A stretch of DNA of 64,000 nt. Source: Acidimicrobiales bacterium (lineage in GTDB: Bacteria > Actinomycetota > Acidimicrobiia > Acidimicrobiales > Aldehydirespiratoraceae). Shown here in pieces: positions 34,493-42,975 of this stretch. The stretch spans positions 1 to 64,000 of the forward strand of contig JAJCXX010000054.1 in assembly GCA_029263195.1 (NCBI GenBank). The letters run 5' to 3'. Numbering within the stretch: position 1 is the first letter of the stretch; each line of letters starts with the position of its first letter. Both the position numbers and the translations under genes were made by a program. Under the pieces are notes generated by a model that was not told where the DNA came from, ran no database searches, and worked only from the letters and a program-made list of their open reading frames with translations.

Positions 34493-35007
34493 CCACAGTC
34501 CTCGATCCCACCGGTGAGCTCTCGCCCCAGACCCGACAGAGAGTGGCCCGACCCGAATCTCTCGAGGGCCTCACGATTGGCCTGCTCGATATCTCCAAGC
34601 CCCGTGGCGACATTTTCCTCAATCGGATTGAGGAAAGGCTCACTGCACACGGCGCCAGGGTGGCCCGCTACAAGAAGCCCACCTTCACGAAGCCCGCACC
34701 GGTCGACCTTCGCCACGAGATCGCGAGCCAATGCGACGCGGTGATCGAAGCGCTCGCTGATTGAGGTTCGTGCACGACGTGCAGTGTGCACGACATCAAC
34801 GATCTCGAACGCAGGGGAATCCCGGGAGTCTTCACGGCGACCATCGAGTTCAGCGAAGCAGCCCGGATTCAGAGCGAGGCCCTGGGCCTCGACGTAGCCC
34901 GGGTGCTCACTCCGCATCCGATACAAGACCGCACCGACGACGAAATGATTGCGATCGCCGACCAGGTGATCGACGAACTGATAGCAGCCATCACCGCTTC
35001 GGCCTGA
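34489..35007 (+). CDS. UGSC-family selenoprotein (in-frame TGA)
   Basis: 172 codons with TGA at 34762-34764 (codon 92). Reading through gives ALAD-U92-GSCTTCSVHDIN and then an uninterrupted C-terminal half, LERRGIPGVFTATIEFSEAA...ALGLDVARVLTPHP. The UGSC motif, a Sec followed by Gly-Ser-Cys, is a described bacterial selenoprotein family in which Cys homologues carry CGSC. A perfect 8-bp stem-loop starts four bases after the TGA. Without readthrough the second half would have no start codon at a sensible place. It is coupled to the thioredoxin-fused partner upstream by ATGA overlap. Confidence 0.9.
34768..34793 (+). promoter_or_regulatory. Candidate SECIS stem-loop of the UGSC gene
   Basis: TCGTGCAC (34768-34775) pairs perfectly with GTGCACGA (34786-34793), leaving a 10-base loop GACGUGCAGU that starts with G. 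It begins four bases after the UGA, the position of a bacterial SECIS element recognised by SelB. Confidence 0.65.
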
Positions 35008-35050
35008 TCACCACCGAGCTTCCATCTGGCCTCCCTATCGGTGCGCGGCC

Positions 35051-35056
35051 TACGTT
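35051..35056 (+). promoter_or_regulatory. -10 element of a probable leaderless promoter
   Basis: TACGTT ends six bases before ATG 35063; no ribosome-binding site is present, so the acyl-CoA dehydrogenase mRNA is probably leaderless and separate from the UGSC operon. Confidence 0.45.
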
Positions 35057-35062
35057 CATGCG

Positions 35063-36664
35063 ATGACCAAGACCGTCACCGCCGCGCAGTTGAGCGACGC
35101 CGTCGCCACGATGCAACAGATCGTCGATTCGGCTCTGGCGTCCATCGCCAACGCTCCCATCGACGACAACCAGGTCGTGGCCTACGACATCGCCCACGCC
35201 GCGTCTGCGGTGACAGCGGCGCGAAATCTGCTGGGCTACGCCGAGCACGGCGACCGAGAGCACTCGCTGGCCGTCGCCTTCGTCGCCGAGGTCGCCCACG
35301 ACCTCAGGTCCCGACTCGCCGGTCGCGAGAGACTTTGGGGGGCTCACGACGAAGACACCCTGATCTTGTCGTCGATCCTCGAGGTCGGGCGCGACCCGGA
35401 GCTGCTCTCCGCTCTGGCCGGCGGGGCACCATCGCATCTCGACGACGACTTCGCTCTCGTGGCCGAGACCTTTCGTCGATTCGCTGATGATCAACTGGTG
35501 ACGGTTGCCGGTGAGATTCACCGAGCCAACTCCGATGTACCAGAGGACGTCATCGTCGGACTGTCCGAACTCGGAGTGTTCGGTCTCTCTGTGCCATCGG
35601 AGTTCGGCGGCTTCGCCGAGGGGGGCGAACGCGATTACATCGGCATGGTGGTCGCCACCGAAGAACTGTCACGCGGTTCTCTCGGAGTAGGAGGATCGCT
35701 GATCACTCGACCGGAGATTCTCGCCCGAGCTCTCGTTGCCGGCGGCACCGATGAGCAAAAGTCCGAGTGGCTACCCCGGGTGGCAAGCGGGGAGGTGATG
35801 GTTGCGGTGGCCGTCACCGAACCCGACTACGGCAGCGATGTCGCCGGCATTCGCTGCGCGGCGACCCGAAGCCTCGATGGGGGCTGGCTGATCACCGGAA
35901 GCAAGACGTGGTGCACATTCGCCGGGCGGGCCGACGTTCTGATGTTGCTGGCGCGCACCGATCCGGGCTCAACGGACCATCGCGGCTTGAGCGTGTTCGT
36001 GATCCCCAAGCCAAGATCCGATGGCCATGTGTTCGATCACCAGCAAAGCGGGCCGGGATCCGGTCGGATGCAGGGCCGGGCCATCGACACGATCGGCTAC
36101 CGGGGCATGCATTCCTACGAGCTGACCTTCGATGAGTGGTGGGTGCCGGACAACTCCCTGATCGGCGGCGACGAGGGCATCGGGCGAGGCTTCTACCTGC
36201 AGATGGGGGGATTCGAGAACGGACGACTTCAGACCGCAGCCCGCGCCGTCGGAGTAATGCAAGCGGCATTCGAAGCGGCCACCAGATACGCAGACGAGCG
36301 GCGAGTATTCGGTCAGGCCATCTCGACCTACCAACTCACCCAGGCGAAGCTCGGACGAATGGCCGTGCTCATCCAGGCTTCACGCCAATTCGCCCTCCAC
36401 GCCGCCATTCTGCTGGGAAGGGACGACCCACGGGCCGGGGTCGAGGTGTCGATGGCAAAAGCCTATGTATGTCGCGCCGCAGAGTGGGTGACCCGTGAGG
36501 CCATGCAGATTCACGGCGGAATGGGCTACGCCGAGGAGTACGACGTCTCGCGCTACTTCGTCGACGCCAGAGTGCTGTCGATCTTCGAGGGCACCGACGA
36601 GACCCTCTGCCTGAAGGTGATCATCCGGCGCCTTCTTCACGAGCGGGATCTTCTCGCCCGCTGA
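35063..36664 (+). CDS. Acyl-CoA dehydrogenase with N-terminal helical extension
   Basis: 533 residues, about 130 longer than a typical ACAD. Residues 1-130 are a mostly helical, His/Ala-rich extension (VAYDIAHAASAVTAARNLLGYA). The ACAD core follows: VTEPDYGSDVAGI, GSKTWCTFAGRADVLMLLAR, the FAD-contact FGQAISTYQLTQAKLGRM, QIHGGMGYAEEYDVSR and the catalytic Glu in LSIFEGTDE. The last 44 bases overlap the convergent capA-like gene. The extension resembles that of (R)-benzylsuccinyl-type or 3-methylmercaptopropionyl-CoA dehydrogenases in length only; the substrate is not assigned. Confidence 0.9.
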   Translation: MTKTVTAAQLSDAVATMQQIVDSALASIANAPIDDNQVVAYDIAHAASAVTAARNLLGYAEHGDREHSLAVAFVAEVAHDLRSRLAGRERLWGAHDEDTLILSSILEVGRDPELLSALAGGAPSHLDDDFALVAETFRRFADDQLVTVAGEIHRANSDVPEDVIVGLSELGVFGLSVPSEFGGFAEGGERDYIGMVVATEELSRGSLGVGGSLITRPEILARALVAGGTDEQKSEWLPRVASGEVMVAVAVTEPDYGSDVAGIRCAATRSLDGGWLITGSKTWCTFAGRADVLMLLARTDPGSTDHRGLSVFVIPKPRSDGHVFDHQQSGPGSGRMQGRAIDTIGYRGMHSYELTFDEWWVPDNSLIGGDEGIGRGFYLQMGGFENGRLQTAARAVGVMQAAFEAATRYADERRVFGQAISTYQLTQAKLGRMAVLIQASRQFALHAAILLGRDDPRAGVEVSMAKAYVCRAAEWVTREAMQIHGGMGYAEEYDVSRYFVDARVLSIFEGTDETLCLKVIIRRLLHERDLLAR

Positions 36665-37892
36665 TCTCATCACCCACGAACAGCCCATCCTCCGGACCGA
36701 GACGCGACGACACCACCTTTTCGGTTCGCTCGGCCGACCGGGTGAGCGTGTCGAGGGTCGACTGGGGTACATCGCCACGCTCCAGCGTCGGATCGGCGAC
36801 CCGAATGATGTAGCCGTCGGAGCGGTCGACCCAGGTGGGAACGTAGCGAACCGAGGTCGCCTCGATAGAGCCATCGGCGTTCTCGTCGAGGCTGACCGTG
36901 ACGATCATCCCGTCCTGAGTGGTGGGTGTGCCGCAGCAGCTTGCCGATTGGTTCGACAGGAAGTTGCCCAAGCCGTACACCACCCATTCCCCGTTGATCT
37001 TGTCGATCGGCTGCACCACATGGGCGTGGGAACCGATGATCAGATCGACTTCCGCGGCCGGCAGGATCTCCTGCATCCAACTTTCCTGTTGGCTGCTCGG
37101 ATTGGAGATGTACTGGTTTCCCCAGTGAAGGCTCACTATCACGAACTCCGCTCCGGCCTCACGAGCGATGCGGGCCTCTTCGATGATCGTGACGGGCTCG
37201 ATCAGGTCGACCAGATACTCCTTGCCGGCCGGAAGCACAAAGCCGTTGAGCCCGTAGGTCGCCGAAATATGGGCGATCTGGATTCCGTTGACCTCATAGA
37301 TCACCGGCTCGAGATCCTGCTCCTCGCTGAGAGCCATTCCGGCGGCGGTGAGCCCGACTTCTTCGAAAACCTGGAGAGTCGACTCGACTCCCCCGATCCG
37401 CTGATCGTAGGAGTGGTTCGATGCCGTGGAGCAGCCGTCGTATCCGACTGCCTTGGCCCCCTCGGCGTAGGCCCTCGGTCCGCTGAACACCGGATAGCCG
37501 CTCAAGTGCACGTTGTCGATGGCGATCGGCGTCTCCATGTGGCAGATCGCCAGATCGGCGCGGGTAAGAATCGGTTCGACTTCGGCGAACAACGGGCGAA
37601 AGTCCATGCCGTCGACGGTGGTTGCATCTGCGGCCCTCACCACGGCTCCGTGAGCGAGCAGATCTCCGGTGAAGGCGAGGGTCGCGGCGCGAGGGGGAGG
37701 CTGAGTGGTCGTTGGAGCCATCGTTGTGGTCGTGGTCGACGTGGTGGTCGGCGCCACGGTGGCCGCCACCTCAGCCGTGGCCGCAACGGCGGTCGAGAGA
37801 TCATCGGGGCTCGCCGGAACGACCACCCATGCCACCAGTCCGCCAACGGCAAAGGCCGCTATCAGCATGGCCTTCACCCGATTCGACCTCAT
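36621..37892 (-). CDS. CapA-family (PGA_cap) metallophosphatase-like exported protein
   Basis: 423 residues from ATG 37892, which overlaps the upstream stop as ATGA. An N-terminal membrane helix (about 8-26), then a Thr/Pro-rich linker of the TTTSTTTTTM type, then the CapA domain: TLAFTGDLLAHG, ICHMETPI, GYDGCSTASNHSYDQRIGG, VIVSLHWGNQYI and IIGSHAHVVQPI. The His/Asp/Asn pattern is that of calcineurin-like phosphoesterases. The family is linked to poly-gamma-glutamate capsule export, but no cap operon is present, so a general envelope role is as likely. Confidence 0.88.
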   Translation of the reverse strand: MRSNRVKAMLIAAFAVGGLVAWVVVPASPDDLSTAVAATAEVAATVAPTTTSTTTTTMAPTTTQPPPRAATLAFTGDLLAHGAVVRAADATTVDGMDFRPLFAEVEPILTRADLAICHMETPIAIDNVHLSGYPVFSGPRAYAEGAKAVGYDGCSTASNHSYDQRIGGVESTLQVFEEVGLTAAGMALSEEQDLEPVIYEVNGIQIAHISATYGLNGFVLPAGKEYLVDLIEPVTIIEEARIAREAGAEFVIVSLHWGNQYISNPSSQQESWMQEILPAAEVDLIIGSHAHVVQPIDKINGEWVVYGLGNFLSNQSASCCGTPTTQDGMIVTVSLDENADGSIEATSVRYVPTWVDRSDGYIIRVADPTLERGDVPQSTLDTLTRSAERTEKVVSSRLGPEDGLFVGDEISGREDPAREEGAG

Positions 37893-38677
37893 CGAAACAG
37901 TTCCGGCGCAATCGGACAATTGGTCGACAGGGCCGCTTCGGCCGGCGACACCAGGCCCGAACGTCCGCAGACACGCCCGATCAGACCCATGGGAATCAAC
38001 TCGAAGTCAGCGAGCCACTCCTCGCGATCAGGCATGTTGTCGATCATGGAATCCCACATTCTCACCGGGAGGAATGCTCCCACACCCGCCACCAGCCAGG
38101 CTGCCACTCCGGCATCAACGGCGACGGCCGCCGCCGCCCTTGATCCCGACCTAGCCCTGGCCCACGCCGGACCGGCCGCCTCCGCTTCGAGAAGGACGAG
38201 GTCGCTCGTCGAGGCGGCAGCGCCGATCCCCCAGTCGGGAATGTCGACACACGAGTGGTCGGCGTTCTGAAGCTCCCGCTGGAGAGCGAAACCCTCTCCG
38301 GCAGCGTCGACAACCCTCACCTTCACATCGGGACGTTTCATCAGGGCACGTGAGACAGTGCCGGGCGAGCCGATCACGAGAACGGTCGAGTCGTCGGGGA
38401 TCGCTGCCGCCAACTCGACGGCGGTGCGGTCGTTGCGGACCGACTCCACCGCATCGCGAGCCTCGACCACCGGATCGGGGCCGGTGATCATTCGTGCGGT
38501 GAGCCACACGAGATGAGCCGAGCCGGGCCGACGACGCAGAAGCTGGCGACAAGCCGTGAGCAACTCGATCGGATCGTTGGCAAACGACGACAATGCCCCC
38601 GCTGTTTCGCGCACCAGTACCTCGACCGGAACGTCGCCGGCCCGAGCTACATATCGGAGCCTCTCGATCGGATGCAC
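37889..38677 (-). CDS. eIF2B-like (ISOCOT-fold) domain protein, function unknown
   Basis: 262 residues. The helical N-terminal half (DVPVEVLVRETAGALSSF) and Rossmann-like C-terminal half (VLVIGSPGTVSRALM, VRVVDAAGEGFALQREL, ending FELIPMGLIGRVCGRSGLVSPAE) follow the plan of eIF2B-alpha/MtnA-type proteins, but the usual DAV...NG loop of active sugar-phosphate isomerases is not seen. The family call is by pattern only. It is translationally coupled to the capA-like gene. Confidence 0.5.
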   Translation of the reverse strand: MHPIERLRYVARAGDVPVEVLVRETAGALSSFANDPIELLTACRQLLRRRPGSAHLVWLTARMITGPDPVVEARDAVESVRNDRTAVELAAAIPDDSTVLVIGSPGTVSRALMKRPDVKVRVVDAAGEGFALQRELQNADHSCVDIPDWGIGAAASTSDLVLLEAEAAGPAWARARSGSRAAAAVAVDAGVAAWLVAGVGAFLPVRMWDSMIDNMPDREEWLADFELIPMGLIGRVCGRSGLVSPAEAALSTNCPIAPELFR

Positions 38678-38758
38678 GCGACGCAGCGTAGCGACGCCGC
38701 GAAGGTCAGCAGACCAGATGTGACTGGACGGGCCGTCGCTGCGCTAGCTTGGCCGACC

Positions 38759-39244
38759 GTGGTAACGCCATCATCTGACCTCCAACTGTCACCGCTCTCC
38801 GGTGAGGGTCGGCCGCTTTCGGAGTGGTTGACGACATTCCCTCTCGTTCCGGTGATTCTCGATCCGTTCACTCATGAGAGTGCGTGGATTCTCGACACGG
38901 CCCGACGGATACTCACGACCTTCGCCGAAGCCGACTGCAGGCCGTGTTGGATCGTCGCCAGCGACTCCGACGACGCCCGGCGTTTCTTGGGGCCGTATGC
39001 CGATGAGTTCCTGACTTTCGCCGATCCCGATCTCTCGGTGATCCGCGGCCTGGGAATCGAGTCCACACCGGCATTCGCCATACTCCGACAGGACGGTTCG
39101 GTTGGAGCCAAGGCCGAAGGGTGGAGCCCCGACTCCTGGCGCGAGGTCGCCGAGGAGATAGTCGCGCTGACCCGCTGGAACCGTCCGGTTATCCCCGACG
39201 TGGGAGATCCCGTGGCGTTCTCCGGCAGCCCCATCGGCAGCTGA
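38759..39244 (+). CDS. Thioredoxin-like fold protein
   Basis: 161 residues from GTG 38759. A TAGCTT -10-like element ends 8 bases upstream and no ribosome-binding site is present, so the start is tentative. It has a CxxC-type motif (FAEADCRPCWIVASD) after a helix, a strand with ESTPAFAILRQDGSVG containing a cis-Pro-like TP, and a C-terminal helix SWREVAEEIVAL. The fold suggests thiol-disulfide chemistry; the order of elements is compatible with AhpC/TSA-like proteins lacking a full core. Confidence 0.65.
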   Translation: MVTPSSDLQLSPLSGEGRPLSEWLTTFPLVPVILDPFTHESAWILDTARRILTTFAEADCRPCWIVASDSDDARRFLGPYADEFLTFADPDLSVIRGLGIESTPAFAILRQDGSVGAKAEGWSPDSWREVAEEIVALTRWNRPVIPDVGDPVAFSGSPIGS

Positions 39245-39274
39245 CCCGAGAGGCCAGCCCACCTGAGGGACGGG

Positions 39275-39280
39275 TAAGTT
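39275..39280 (+). promoter_or_regulatory. -10-like element before fumarase
   Basis: TAAGTT ends six bases before ATG 39287, again fitting a leaderless transcript. Confidence 0.4.
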
Positions 39281-39286
39281 GACAAC

Positions 39287-40924
39287 ATGTCCGAATTTGC
39301 GTATTCCGACCTGCTGCCCCTCGGCCCCGACAACACCGAATACCGGCTGATCGCCACCGAGGGCGTCTCCACCTTCGAGGCCGACGGCCGCAGGTTCCTG
39401 AAGGTCGAACCCGAGGCACTGACTCTGCTCGCCGAGCAGGCGATGTACGACATCGCCCACTACTTGAGGCCCAGCCATCTCACTCAGCTGGCGAGCATTC
39501 TTGACGATCCTGAGGCATCTGGCAACGATCGTTTCGTCGCCACCGAGCTCTTGAGAAACGCCAACATCGCCGCGGCCGGCGTTCTCCCGATGTGCCAGGA
39601 CACCGGCACGGCGATTGTGATGGGCAAGAAGGGAGATCAGGTCGTTACGTACTCCGACGACGGCGAGGCGATCTCACAGGGCGTCTACAACACCTACACA
39701 ACTTCGAATCTGCGCTACTCGCAGGTGGCGCCGGTGTCGATGTTCGAGGAGTACAACACCGCGAACAACCTGCCAGCGCAGATCGAGATCTACTCCAAGC
39801 CAGGCAGCAGCTACGACTTCTTGTTCGTGGCCAAGGGAGGTGGTTCGGCCAACAAGACCTACCTCTACCAGAAGACCAAGGCTCTTTTGAACGAGAGCTC
39901 GATGATCGACTTCCTCGACGAGTCACTGCGCTCGCTCGGCACCGCAGCGTGTCCTCCGTACCATCTCGCGCTGGTGGTCGGCGGCACCTCGGCCGAATAC
40001 AACCTCAAGACCGCCAAGTACGCGTCGGCCCACTACCTGGACTCCCTTCCCACCAGCGGCGACCGGGCCACCGGGCACGGCTTCCGCGACCTCGAGTGGG
40101 AAGCAAGGATTCTGGAACTCACCCGAGAGCTCGGTATCGGTGCCCAGTTCGGCGGCAAGTACTTCTGCCACGATGTGAGGGTCATCCGCCTCCCCCGCCA
40201 CGGTGCCTCCAATCCGGTGGGCCTGGCAGTGAGTTGCTCGGCCGACAGGCAAGCCCGAGCCAAAATCACGGCCGAAGGAATCTTCCTCGAACAACTCGAG
40301 ACCAACCCGGCGAGGTTCCTGCCCGACGCCGCCGACGATCAACTCTCCGACGAAGTCGTCACGGTGGATCTCAATCGTCCGATGGCCGAGATCCGTAGCC
40401 AGCTTTCGCAATACCCCGTCAAGACCCGCCTTTCGCTTTCCGGAACACTCGTGGTCGGTCGGGACATGGCTCACGCCAAGATCAAGGAACGTCTCGACGC
40501 CGGCGAACCAATGCCCGAGTACCTGCGCGATCATCCGATCTACTACGCGGGTCCGGCCAAGACCCCCGATGGTTACGCCTCCGGCTCTTTCGGTCCCACT
40601 ACTGCCGGCCGAATGGACTCCTACGTCGATCAGTTCCAGGCCGCCGGCGGCTCGCTGGTCATGTTGGCCAAGGGCAACCGTTCCCAGCAGGTCACCGAGG
40701 CGTGCGCCGCCCACGGAGGTTTCTATCTGGGTTCGATTGGCGGGCCGGCCGCTCGACTCGCCAAGGACTCGATCCGCAGCGTCGAGGTTCTCGAGTACCC
40801 CGAACTCGGGATGGAGGCAGTCTGGAAGATCGAGGTCGAGGATTTCCCCGCTTTCATCATCGTCGACGACAAAGGCAACGACTTCTACGCGGAGGTCTCG
40901 ACCCCGGTGAAGTTCCGCGGCTGA
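39287..40924 (+). CDS. Class I fumarate hydratase (Fe-S)
   Basis: 545 residues, the fused alpha/beta form of class I fumarase. The [4Fe-4S] ligand cysteines lie in [22 protein letters not shown] and [11 protein letters not shown]; the C-terminal domain has [30 protein letters not shown], the strongly conserved active-site segment. It interconverts fumarate and malate in the TCA cycle and depends on Fe-S assembly, which the suf locus in this window provides. Confidence 0.95.
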   Translation: MSEFAYSDLLPLGPDNTEYRLIATEGVSTFEADGRRFLKVEPEALTLLAEQAMYDIAHYLRPSHLTQLASILDDPEASGNDRFVATELLRNANIAAAGVLPMCQDTGTAIVMGKKGDQVVTYSDDGEAISQGVYNTYTTSNLRYSQVAPVSMFEEYNTANNLPAQIEIYSKPGSSYDFLFVAKGGGSANKTYLYQKTKALLNESSMIDFLDESLRSLGTAACPPYHLALVVGGTSAEYNLKTAKYASAHYLDSLPTSGDRATGHGFRDLEWEARILELTRELGIGAQFGGKYFCHDVRVIRLPRHGASNPVGLAVSCSADRQARAKITAEGIFLEQLETNPARFLPDAADDQLSDEVVTVDLNRPMAEIRSQLSQYPVKTRLSLSGTLVVGRDMAHAKIKERLDAGEPMPEYLRDHPIYYAGPAKTPDGYASGSFGPTTAGRMDSYVDQFQAAGGSLVMLAKGNRSQQVTEACAAHGGFYLGSIGGPAARLAKDSIRSVEVLEYPELGMEAVWKIEVEDFPAFIIVDDKGNDFYAEVSTPVKFRG

Positions 40925-40929
40925 CGGGG

Positions 40930-41358
40930 TTACGCAAGAGCCACGGCCGACAAGACGATCGTCGCCGCGGCCATGACGCCCCAGACGCCGAGAAGGACGA
41001 ACCCCAACTTCACGTTCTGTGGAGCCCCGATCCGGTGTCCGTACCTGACCATGACGACCCGGGTGACAATTCCTCGGCCCGCGAAGTAGACGTAGATGCC
41101 ACCTCCGACCAAGCCGAAGTAGGGCCAGCCCGCACTGTCGGTGATGAGCAGGATTCCCGTCACCACCATTGTCCACAGCGTGAAGAAGTCCCACAGGGCT
41201 TCGCCCCTTATGTCGGCCCAATACACGGGATCGACGTCGTCCTCGGCCTCCATCAAGTTGAGACTTTCGGCGGTCGTCGGAGCGACCCACGAAACCGTCT
41301 GGCCGGCCCAACAAACCAGCGACAGAACCACGACGACAATTCCCCACCCGACCTGCAT
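40930..41358 (-). CDS. Hypothetical four-helix membrane protein
   Basis: 142 residues from ATG 41358 (AAGGGAGA upstream). Hydrophobic segments at about 5-25, 60-78, 83-102 and 118-140 flank a polar loop PTTAESLNLMEAEDDVDPVYWADIRGEALWD. No family is recognised. It converges with fumarase five bases apart. Confidence 0.65.
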   Translation of the reverse strand: MQVGWGIVVVVLSLVCWAGQTVSWVAPTTAESLNLMEAEDDVDPVYWADIRGEALWDFFTLWTMVVTGILLITDSAGWPYFGLVGGGIYVYFAGRGIVTRVVMVRYGHRIGAPQNVKLGFVLLGVWGVMAAATIVLSAVALA

Positions 41359-41469
41359 GGCATCTCCCTTGTCGATCCGTTGATCACGATCCGTCGGCGC
41401 CGACCGGCACGGCCCGGAACGCACGCCGCTGACAATGACAAGTAGACAACTTTCGTGCGACGCTGTCGC

Positions 41470-42369
41470 ATGAAGTTGCGAATCGGGTACGGAATCGGCG
41501 CGGCACCGAGCCTATTTGCCGACGTGGGTGGCCTCGGCCGGGTGGTGGACGACCTCGACCGTCTCGGGTACGACTCGCTCTGGTTTCCCGAACGTGTCAA
41601 CAGCCCCCAACTCGACCCGATAGTGGCCATGTCATATGTCGCCGGTCGTTCCGAGCGCCTCAAGTTCGGGCCGGCTGTATCGGTGGTGCCCGGTCGCAAC
41701 CCGATACTGATGGCCAAGGCTCTGGCGAGCCTCGATCTCGTGTCGGGGGGAAGGTGCCTGGCAGCGTTCGGACTTGGGATCGCCAACACTGCCGAACACC
41801 AGGCGTTCCAGGTCGAACGAAAGGAGCGAGCGCCGTGGCTCGAGGAGGCCCTGCCACTGATGCGTCGGCTCTGGACCGAGGACGCGGTCGATCACCACGG
41901 CGAGCGATTCCATGTCGAAGGCGCTCGGATTCTTCCCAAGCCGCTGCGCGATCCTTTCGAGGTGTGGCTCGGCGGCCAGGCACCTTCGGAGCTTCGTCGC
42001 ACCGGCCGGTTGGCTGATGGTTGGCTTGCTTCGTTCTGCACGCCACGCGACGTCTCCGAGGGAATCGCCGCGATAAATCAAGCAGCATCCGATGCCGGTC
42101 GCTCGATCGACGCTGATCACTACGGCGTGCTCATTCCCTATGTCGACGGTGCGATTCCCGACCTGTTGGCGAAACGTGTCGCCGACCGTCGCCCCGACGC
42201 CGACCCCCGCGACGTCGTGGCCACATCACACTCGCGAATGGCCGAGATGATCTTGGAGTTCGCCGAGGTGGGAGCATCGAAGTTTGTGATGTTTCCGGTG
42301 GTCGAACCACCCGACTGGACGGCCGAATTGACCGCCCTGGCCGACGTCACTCTGTCACTGCAGACCTGA
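41470..42369 (+). CDS. LLM-class F420- or flavin-dependent oxidoreductase
   Basis: 299 residues, luciferase-like TIM-barrel. The start is ATG 41470, just after an in-frame GTG 41455. Motifs: LGYDSLWFPERVN, LKFGPAVSVVPGRNPILMAKALASLDLVSGGR and LGGQAPSELRRTGRLADGWL. Members in actinobacteria often use F420H2. It lies just upstream of the MarR-headed fatty-acid operon but is not obviously part of it. Confidence 0.88.
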   Translation: MKLRIGYGIGAAPSLFADVGGLGRVVDDLDRLGYDSLWFPERVNSPQLDPIVAMSYVAGRSERLKFGPAVSVVPGRNPILMAKALASLDLVSGGRCLAAFGLGIANTAEHQAFQVERKERAPWLEEALPLMRRLWTEDAVDHHGERFHVEGARILPKPLRDPFEVWLGGQAPSELRRTGRLADGWLASFCTPRDVSEGIAAINQAASDAGRSIDADHYGVLIPYVDGAIPDLLAKRVADRRPDADPRDVVATSHSRMAEMILEFAEVGASKFVMFPVVEPPDWTAELTALADVTLSLQT

Positions 42370-42425
42370 CACGGTCGGCCACGGGACGCGGAAGTATCTC
42401 GCCCGATACTGTAGTTCGCCAGATT

Positions 42426-42439
42426 GTATGAGATCATAC
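42426..42439. promoter_or_regulatory. Palindromic operator before the MarR gene
   Basis: GTATGA-GA-TCATAC is a perfect dyad ending seven bases before ATG 42447. Its position over the start region fits autorepression by the MarR protein and control of the thiolase-SDR-crotonase genes. Confidence 0.65.
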
Positions 42440-42446
42440 GGACAGC

Positions 42447-42959
42447 ATGACCGACCACTCGATCAACACCCGCACGACACCGCGTGTCACGCCGTCCTGG
42501 CGTCGCTTCGAGATCGCCATCATCGCCACCGCTCGTGAACTCCGAGCCACCTTCGACGAGCGACTCTCTGTCCTCGACCTCAACCTCTCTCAGGCCACTC
42601 TTCTCGCCTACGTCACCGACTTCGGATCGAGCACGCAGACCGAGCTGGCCGACATGGTCGGCTTGGGCCGCGCCGCCACGGGCACCATGATCGATCAACT
42701 CGAGGAACGGGGCCTACTCAAACGTCTCCCCGACCCCGACGACCGCCGAGTCTGGCTGGTCGCCGCCACCGGCGCCGGCGAATCACTGGTCGACGACTTC
42801 TACGAACTCGACGGCGACCTGCGCGTCGAATTCCGACAGGGCATCTCGCGAGACGATCGCCATCAACTCGCCGACCTTCTCGACCGCCTCTCACTCAACA
42901 TCGCTGCCGCCCGCGGCGAAGGCCGACCCAACGCCGATCCGCAGTCCAACACCCCCTGA
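42447..42959 (+). CDS. MarR-family transcriptional regulator
   Basis: 170 residues with the MarR winged helix: LSQATLLAYVTDFGSSTQTELADMVGLGRAATGTMIDQLEERGLL (helices H2-H4) and the wing RLPDPDDRRVWLVAATGAG. It heads an operon with three beta-oxidation genes, separated from the thiolase by 16 bases, so it probably represses them and responds to an acyl-CoA or aromatic ligand. The palindrome at 42426 is its likely site. Confidence 0.92.
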   Translation: MTDHSINTRTTPRVTPSWRRFEIAIIATARELRATFDERLSVLDLNLSQATLLAYVTDFGSSTQTELADMVGLGRAATGTMIDQLEERGLLKRLPDPDDRRVWLVAATGAGESLVDDFYELDGDLRVEFRQGISRDDRHQLADLLDRLSLNIAAARGEGRPNADPQSNTP

Positions 42960-42975
42960 ACTCAGGAGCACGACC

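Noticed and set aside
39923-41347. 474-residue minus-strand open frame across fumarase
   Set aside because: Antisense to class I fumarase with all Fe-S motifs; low-complexity Gly/Arg/Asp composition.
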